From the NCBI GenBank assembly GCA_040954595.2, contig CM082586.2, forward strand, positions 12,152,001 through 12,216,000: a DNA stretch of 64,000 nt, read 5' to 3'. Origin of the DNA: Balanoglossus misakiensis. Lineage: Eukaryota > Hemichordata. Numbering within the stretch: the stretch's first letter is position 1; each line of letters opens with the position of its first letter. The translations under genes and the position numbers were made by a program. This document shows positions 57,875-64,000 of the stretch, piece by piece. The notes under the pieces are model-generated. The model saw nothing but the letters and a program-made list of their open reading frames with translations. It was not told the origin of the DNA and did not search any database.

Positions 57875-58760
57875 CAAGAGCAATCTGATTAAAATTAGAT
57901 GTAGTGTTGGGCGCCATATTTACTTTTGCTGATTCTTGGCTGTTCTGTTAAAAAGAGACGCCCACACTACATCTAAACCTATGCCATAGAAGATCTCAAT
58001 CAGAGCGGTAGTCTCGGTTACCCAGACGCCTTTGCTCTTCCGATGCTCTCCAGAAAAGGGTCTGGGGAAATACTATTGAAAGCTTTGTAAAACAAAATGG
58101 CCGATGTCAGGATTTTGATCATCGCCTGCTTGGCTGAGCTGTCAGTATGACCTTGGTCACTGATTCTCGACAATGTGTGATTATTTGTCATATCTTCATA
58201 TCAAGAGACCGGTACTTGTTGGTTGATGCGAAAGGCAAAAGGCGTCCTCTGTTAGCATTGTTGGAGAAATTATACGAAATATCTTTAGTAGACGATTGTC
58301 GAAACTATTGCAGTGACCCGGGTCATACTGACAGCTCAGCCAATCAGGCGATGATCAAAATCCTGACATCGGCCATTTTGTTTTACAAAGCTTTCAATAG
58401 TATTTCCCCAGACCCTTTTCTGGAGAGCATCGGAAGAGCAAAGGCGTCTGGGTAACCGAGACTATCAGAGCGGTTGTTTAGAAAACTGGAGGTGTGGAAA
58501 AACAAACAAACTTGAACAATAGAAGTTAGTTTCCAGCGCGTGGCCAGTTCCGAAGTGTTAGGAAAGCCGCTCTGTGATTGGTCGAATGGATCCATTTGCC
58601 AAAACTAGATGTTCTATGGCATAGGTTCAGAATGATGTAGTGTGGCACGTACACCAAGAACAGCCACGGCAGAGAACAGAACAGCCAAGTCAAAGACAGA
58701 GAACAGAACAGCCAAAGACAATGCCAAACTTATCTGATTTTAACCAGATTGCATCAAGAG
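57875..58760. mobile_element. Nested foldback (inverted-repeat) element
   Basis: Three nested inverted pairs: CAAGAGCAATCTGATT (57875) with AACCAGATTGCATCAAG (58742); ACACTACAT...CCTATGCCATAGAA (57964-57990) with 58610-58645; and long arms 58011-58152 with 58321-58462 (~140 bp, nearly perfect). The centre, 58153-58320, is single copy. It is non-coding; the short open frames across it are by-products. It lies just downstream of the USP-AAA stop, between the two convergent genes. Confidence 0.85.
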
Positions 58761-59864
58761 CAGAGAGGTGGTGAACAATTATCCCTTTCACCTCTCTGGT
58801 GCCGTCCAAATCCATTGTTCTCTATGGTAAGGTTGGACCTCTAGAGGGAACTGGGGGTGAAAGGGTTAAGGTCATATTGTAATTCACTTACAAGCATTTA
58901 AATATTCTTATATGAAAATGAGTATTATTCTTATATGCAAAAATAGCTCTATACTATTATAGCTCCTATCACAGCCGTTTTAGTGATCTTTTTCACTCGT
59001 TTTTTTGTTTCAAAGCTGTTTTATTATTCCTTAAATCATGCTAGAAATAGGTGATCATTTTAATGTGGATGTAATTTTGTTGATTAAAGCACCACATGGT
59101 TCTGACTCAGAAAAAGGTTTTTCTTTGGTTACTTGAATAGCTGTAACTTTTGACGTTTTTTTTTAAATTATTTAGCTTACCAATGCAACATTGACGTGTA
59201 TACAGAAGCATTATTATTATAAATTGCATTCAACTTGGGACACAAAAGCATTTATCAAAAATAACATCGGTCATTACACATGCACTGGCTATGTTGACAA
59301 CCAGAACACGGCCATATGTAGTAGAACAAGAATCTGGTAATACACAGAAGCAGAATACGGATAAAACAGTAAAATGTTACTACTAATGTTGCTTTAAAAT
59401 GGCATAAAGTACTGACCTGTGGTAGGGGAAAAAATTGGCATTTTCTGAAACCTTGGTGTAAATGGATTGATAAAGGCACTACTTGTACACACCAGTGGAC
59501 TTTAGTATTTCCATTTATTGACAAAAATCTTCAAACCAGGTCAAAATGTAGGTGTCAATCTAAACACTGTCCCTGTTATTTTTTTATGTACAAGAAAACA
59601 AAGTAACTGCTACCTATATGATTTTGTGGAATACCAAGTCTGACATCAATAAATGTTTACAAGTTTTTTCTATGGTGTATTGAGCCATTAATAAAGTGTG
59701 TTTTTTTTTTTGCAATGATGTCTTGTTGCTGTAATCAGAGCACATTCTTCAGTTCAGCATTGCCAGTTAAAAAGATACATTAAAATGTCAATGAATAATA
59801 ACAATGTCGCAAACATTTTCATTTCTTCTTATCTCTTTGATAAATGGCCAAAGTACATTACATG
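58761..59864. other. Intergenic stretch between convergent genes
   Basis: AT-rich. I see no coding pattern. AATAAA-like strings at about 59647 and 59690 (plus strand) could serve as distant polyadenylation signals, but none is close to either stop codon. Confidence 0.5.
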
Positions 59865-60212
59865 TTAAAGCCTCTGGAGCTGCCACTTTTGCATTATTTT
59901 CATGAATTAATTTAAATTGGTCCATCAAAATAAGCTTGCTGTTAGGTATAAACAAACATCTTATCCATGCCTGATCATGGCTGTATATAGCGATCTGAAA
60001 ACGCCATGTATGAAAACGGTGCCGCACCGATTTAATCAGCTTCCATACAAACAGTACGAGGCTATATTTGTATATGTCGCCAAGAGATGACAAACTGATG
60101 CAAATGCAAGTAATATGGCTTAATGGTGAGGATTTTAGAGGATAGGGAATATATTTGAAGTATTTTACTGTGGAAAAAATATGCAAAATTTGGCAGCTAT
60201 AGGGGCTTTAAA
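59865..60212 (-). mobile_element. MITE with TTAAAGCC ends (inside the giant element)
   Basis: The reverse complement of 43627-43938, with a ~50-bp extra stretch. Ends TTAAAGCCTCTGGAGCTGCC and GGCAGCTATAGGGGCTTTAA. The TTAA on both sides supports a TTAA target. Confidence 0.8.
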
Positions 60213-60420
60213 GGTATACAGTCTCCGATGCAAATTAAGCCACATGTACCAGCATGGAAAGTGGAAATTTAGCCACTAATATCTCTTGTTTTCAGTAGGT
60301 AGCCATGTGAAAAGAAGTGTGCCACTTCATCATGGTTATCAAAAGATTTATACACACCCTTGTAACCATACATGGGTAACCGGTATGTGTAAATTGGAGG
60401 TGATTGTATTTCTTTATGGA
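60206..60420. mobile_element. Short MITE abutting the integrase 3' end
   Basis: Near-inverted ends AAAGGTATACAGTCTCC (60210) and GGAGGTGATTGTATTTCTTT (60397-60416). A related end lies at 44065-44090 (AAAGATATACAGTCACC). It is directly adjacent to the integrase stop. Confidence 0.55.
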
Positions 60421-60422
60421 TA

Positions 60423-63218
60423 TTAAAATGACATTTGTCTGATTAAGGAACATGCTCTAGTGTAAATATCAATACCCTTTTCATCACTTGCTGCTAATGG
60501 ATCTATCCTTTCCTGTAGAGTCTGAAAACATTGCTCATAATTTGACAATTCAAATGTTGGTGATAGCATTTCATTATTTGATTCTTCATCACTGTTGACA
60601 GTGATGTATTCTTCATCACTGTTGACAGTGATGTCAGTTTCCACTCCATAAGTGGCATAATCTATGTTCTCTGGATCTAACAGTTCTCTGATAGCAGTTT
60701 TATCAGAATTTTTGAATGCAGTAACACTTTGCAGCCACAGCTGATTCGGACTCAAATTGTGTTCTGTTTGCAATCTATGTTCATTCCAGCCTTTCCTAAA
60801 AACTGTCAGTGAATAATTTATACGAGGAAGAAAAACAAAATGAAGACACAGTATCTCTATAGGATTATCAGGATTTAAAAGACCCTGGCATTCCATCTGT
60901 AGAAAAACATCACGATAGTATTCCAAACAACATTTAAATGTATCTTGATGTAATCGTTCAATTCTTTGATTATAAATTGATGATCCAACAATGTGTGAAC
61001 CTCTGTTGTCTCCACGGTGTGCCAGCATGAAAGCTGCAACCGTTGTATTTTCCATCCCATAATCAGATCTGACACGGGACGGAATGCCATATTCTTGCAC
61101 TGCACCAAGGAAACCATCTAAAACAGTTGATGCCATCTTGTTGTTGGCAGCAATGAGGTAGACAACTACTCTAGAATACCCATCTATTCCACCATGAACA
61201 TATAGTCCCCATCTTTGTAATTTTTCCAGGCCATCTGCAAAAAATGAAATATGTATTAAGCCTTATGAAACTCTTGATAAATGTACACGTAGATCAATTC
61301 TATTGGCAAGGAGGACTATACATCACACACTTATTAATTAAGTTCAATATTCAGAAAAGCAGCAATCCACATACATAATTATGGTAAATGTTTCACTAAG
61401 AAATAAAATCAACATGGAAAAACAGCATCATGGCAATGATGCTTAAGCTAGCTTCAGATTTAGTTTGGCATTCAGTTTTGGTTTCGTGGGATGCAGGCCC
61501 ACTTCATAAAACTGCATTTCCAGCTTCCTCACCCAAATTAGTCTTAAGTATAAAAAGAATATGCTGAAAGACGAGTACACATGATCAATTGCTCAATGTA
61601 TGACATGTACAACATTTTAGCACTTTAAAGTTATATTTAGATGTGGAAAATTATTTTTTTTATCACATCAAATATGTACCTCAGAAGTGCATAATTGATT
61701 GGAATGTAAATTAAATATGAACACGGCCAAATGTGATCAAAATATTTTTCATTCTAAATAGGGTTTCCTAAACTACAACTATACAAATCAGCTCTTGATG
61801 CACAATTACTCTCCGTTACTCGAAACCGAAGATGTATCTGTATCAGACTGAGTCTAACTTAAGCATCTTTATGACAACTGTTCAATATTGAGTATTATAT
61901 TATACCAGTATATTGATGGTGTAAATCACGCTATTTGATTGGTCGAGACACGACACGTGACCATGGTATATTAGCCATATACCACAGTCATATATCTTAG
62001 TCAAAGAAAATGCCTTTTTAAAATGTTTTATGCAAAGTTTCAATATACTGGCATAATATAATAGCAATAAAACACCCCCAGCCATGGTATACCACGAGAT
62101 TTTGACCAGTTCGTGCGTATATGTCGTGAACTGGTCAAAATCTCGTGGTATACCATGGCTGGGGGTGTTTTATTGCTTAAATACAATAGTTCCATTTGAA
62201 AACATGCAGTGGTTTTAAGATTTCACTGACACGCATACACCTACATAGATAGATAAATACATAAATAGATACATGATACATACATATTTACATGCATGCA
62301 TGCATGCATGCATGCATACATACATACATACATACATACATACATACATACATACATACATACATACATACATACATACATTACATGCATGTACGTACAT
62401 ACTATCTATCATAATAACTTTGTGTAATGTAAACTCTTACCAATATGCCATAAACTTTGTGCTGCCGCCACATTGTACACACCATGCCTTTTACTTTTCA
62501 TTCTCAAGAGTGGCCAACGCAGGGCTCGTTCAAAAGGTTCAATCCTCTGGAGACTTTCTCTTATTCGCTGTCTTTGAACGGAAACTTTCATAGATCTCAG
62601 AATACCTTCCACGATTCTTTCTCCGCAATGCTTAAAAGTCGATTCCTTGATTCTGCGTATGTGCATGTCAAGATCTGCATCACTAATGGGATTGTACTTA
62701 TCTGTGAAATCATACCCTAATGATTTCAATCTTCTCCATAATGTTTGACGAGATATTTGGAGCATTTCTGAGATATCTTTCATTTTGAACCCGTATTCGA
62801 TAAATAATTGTACCTTGTCATCAATATCATATGGTGGACGTCCAGGTTCACCAGTTCGAATAGTTTCAGTCTCAGATAGTCCACAGTTCACATCACGAGA
62901 CGTATTAACATTCCCAATCGTAACTCAAGAGCGAGGACTGTTTCCAGAGTTAGAGCTCCATATTTCCAAAACAGATTGCAACGCAATATGTACAGAGTTC
63001 AAGCAATCCAGTAACAAATGAATGTCCTGCACAGAAACGGCCATTACATGGTGCTGCACCGCTTCTCTTATGTTCAGTGTGTAACGTATCATAGAGACAG
63101 TTCTCTCGACCATGTTACACACCACTCGCCGGTCATTTAGACCAGACGGTAACCTGTTTCTGTGGTCTGGAACAAGTATCTTCACTTCCTTCACGAAGGA
63201 ATCCCATAACGGCGCCAT
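60423..63218 (-). CDS. DDE integrase/transposase of the giant element
   Basis: Two exons on the minus strand, 63218-62441 and 61234-60423. The donor G/GTAAGA and acceptor TTTGCAG/A split an Asp codon. 530 codons in all. N-terminus: MAPLWDSFVKEVKIL, starting 25 bp inside the right TIR edge (AACATGG context). Codon 98 is TGA (62927-62925) in the same frame as the rest. About 126-168: GRP plus helix-turn-helix (ISEMLQISRQTLWRRLKSLG). Catalytic core: WHID (Asp260, recreated by splicing), HGGIDGYSR, VRSDYGMEN (Asp317), NQRIERLHQD (Glu352), a DD34E-like spacing. The family is the retroviral-type integrase group seen in many repeat-rich animal genomes with HTH and GPGRP-like motifs. The C-terminus has a duplicated ITVNSDEE. 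It presumably mobilises the element by binding the TIRs. Confidence 0.85.
60583..60640 (-). repeat. In-frame tandem duplication in the integrase tail
   Basis: TTCTTCATCACTGTTGACAG is repeated with ~27-30-bp spacing, doubling the acidic peptide ITVNSDEE without changing frame. Confidence 0.8.
62064..62176. repeat. Perfect 49-bp palindrome
   Basis: Arms 62064-62112 and 62128-62176 are exact reverse complements with a 15-base loop. The arm starts GCAATAAAACACCCCCAGCC. It is part of a larger AT-rich MITE-like segment whose left part holds GATTGGTCGAGACACG. Confidence 0.92.
62277..62400. repeat. CATG/CATA microsatellite
   Basis: (CATG)n then (CATA)n over about 110 bp. Cys/Met/Tyr/Val-repeat open frames here are artefacts. 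Confidence 0.95.
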
Positions 63219-63373
63219 GTTTGCTTCTCTTCGACCCTTATCGGTTTGTGTGTTTCCCCTTTCTTTTCTCAACTTATTTTCAGACTCCGTTTTTTTTTTC
63301 AAATATTACCCAGACTCCTCTACCGAAATCTCTCACTTTTTTTTTTTCAGCCAGGATTGTTCACTTTTTTTTT

Positions 63374-63385
63374 TGCGCATGCGCA
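63374..63385. promoter_or_regulatory. NRF-1-type palindrome, right TIR, site 2'
   Basis: TGCGCATGCGCA, the mirror of 45498-45509, about 155 bp upstream of the integrase ATG. Confidence 0.75.
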
Positions 63386-63421
63386 TTTATTCCCCAGGAT
63401 TTCTCACTCAATTTTTTTTTC

Positions 63422-63433
63422 GGCGCATGCGCA
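63422..63433. promoter_or_regulatory. NRF-1-type palindrome, right TIR, site 1'
   Basis: GGCGCATGCGCA, the mirror of 45450-45461, about 205 bp upstream of the integrase ATG. Confidence 0.7.
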
Positions 63434-64000
63434 TACGCTATTCTTTCAAATGCGTCCGGGGTTTTTTCAAGTTGTTAAAGACTATTATTTATTTTTACAA
63501 CTGAATGTTCGTTTTTTTAAACACGCTTGTTTTATTTTTTGGATGACAAATATACCATTTTTTACAACTTGGATCTGATGGAATATTTTGGGTGACAAAT
63601 GTGCCTATATAATTTTTCTTTTTCAAATTTTATATCGTGTTTTTTTTTCAAATTGCCCGTTTTTTGGGGGTGACAAGTGTTCCTATGTTTTTTTTTTTTT
63701 CAAATTGCCTGTTTTTTTTGGGGTGACAAATGTTCCTATATTTTTTTTTTTTGCAAATTGCTCTGCGTTTTTTTTTTAATTGCCTGGTTCTATTTTTTTT
63801 TTTTTGCAAATTGCTCTGCGTTTTTTTTTTTAAATTGCCTGTTTTTTTGGGTGACAAATGTTCCTATTATTTTTTTTTTGCAAATTGCTCTGCGTTTTTT
63901 TTTTAAATTGCCTGGTTCTATTTTTTTTTTTTTTTTTTTGCAAATTGCTCTGCGTTTTTTTTTTTAAATTGCCTGTTTTTTTGGGTGACAAATGTTCCTA

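Larger units (their letters stand above)
61235..62440 (-). other. Intron of the integrase gene
   Basis: 1.2 kb, separating the HTH exon from the catalytic exon precisely within the first catalytic Asp codon. It contains a palindromic MITE (about 61890-62180) and a CATG/CATA microsatellite (62290-62390). Confidence 0.8.
44200..64000. mobile_element. Giant TIR transposon with USP-AAA and integrase genes (right end beyond window)
   Basis: Defined by long inverted repeats: the 45290-45655 block is reverse-complemented at 63244-63600 with the same order of landmarks (CAACTTGGATCTG, GCGCATGCGC twice, AATCCTGG twice, TCGGTAGAGGAGTCTGGGTA, GGGGAAACRCACAAAC). Beyond it both sides continue as A-rich ~75-bp tandem units. 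The internal region, 45656-63243, is fully visible and holds two convergent genes. The outer left end is somewhere near 44150-44250 and cannot be fixed without the right end. I see no polymerase, helicase, capsid, or tyrosine recombinase in it. Total size is at least 19.7 kb. Confidence 0.85.
63244..64000 (-). repeat. Right terminal inverted repeat of the giant element (incomplete)
   Basis: Reverse complement of the left TIR from its inner edge outward: 63244-63620 pairs with 45655-45265. At least five tandem units (GGGTGACAAATGTTCCTA, GCAAATTGCTCTGCG) then run to the window end. The integrase ATG lies 26 bp inside the edge, so its promoter is probably in this TIR. Confidence 0.88.

Noticed and set aside
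58147-58455. 102-residue frame within the foldback element
   Set aside because: Spans the centre and right arm of an inverted repeat; no homologous pattern, and the mirrored frame exists on the other arm.
62215-62412. Cys/Met/Tyr/Val-repeat ORFs
   Set aside because: Translation of the CATG/CATA microsatellite.
44200-64000. Polinton/Maverick or virus-like element
   Set aside because: The full internal region is visible and shows no protein-primed polymerase, capsid, or packaging ATPase; the AAA+ domain is of the CbbX type and the peptidase of the USP type.

Overview
This looks like a repeat-dense, intron-rich animal genome. It has metazoan-type introns (GT..AG, phases that match across exons), BEL/Pao and Ty3/gypsy LTR elements, APE-type LINEs, CACTA/KDZ-like transposase exons, and a 2A-like peptide at the start of a LINE ORF1, a feature known from marine invertebrate LINEs (sea urchin, lancelet and others). 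I cannot name the species. No rRNA, tRNA or CRISPR was seen, and no ordinary host gene is certain.

Layout. (1) 1-3180: a ~205-bp satellite containing a higher-order duplication (offset 1013 bp). (2) 3187-39437: a tandem array of a ~5-kb unit carrying exons of a CACTA/KDZ-like transposase. Each unit has been hit by different, nested elements: a young Ty3/gypsy (3832-8635, identical 118-bp LTRs, 5-bp target-site duplication or TSD), a minus-strand LINE (9664-12600), a BEL/Pao element (16417-23160) that itself holds a 2.2-kb inverted-repeat element, and a LINE with a 2A-like ORF1 and an internally duplicated 3' half (26408-33255). Comparing units gives the empty target sites directly. (3) 37.3-44.2 kb: the N-terminal exons of the transposase, then G-rich non-autonomous TIR elements with TAA target duplications, some nested. 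(4) About 44.2 kb to beyond the window end: a giant TIR element.

The giant element is the main discovery candidate. Long A-rich terminal inverted repeats (left ~44.2-45.655 kb, right 63.244 kb to past 64 kb) bracket about 17.6 kb with two convergent genes, each starting at the inner edge of a TIR. The plus-strand gene (13 coding exons, 46583-57804, 1088 codons, every intron phase consistent) encodes a unique N-terminal domain, a ubiquitin-specific-protease-like domain with Cys, QDA and His/Asp boxes, and a CbbX/SpoVK-type AAA+ ATPase, with a tail of repeated TQT-like motifs. The minus-strand gene (two exons, 63218-60423) encodes an HTH plus DDE integrase with all three acidic residues present, interrupted by one in-frame TGA at codon 98. 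The TIRs carry perfect NRF-1-type palindromes and ~75-bp tandem units that look like promoter and transposase-binding arrays. I read this as a self-mobile element whose accessory gene couples deubiquitinase-like and AAA+ activities. That combination is not one I know from any named transposon class.

Many repeats across the window contain direct repeats of AGGTCA (nuclear-receptor half-sites, DR1/DR4), including the intron-3 array of the USP-AAA gene.
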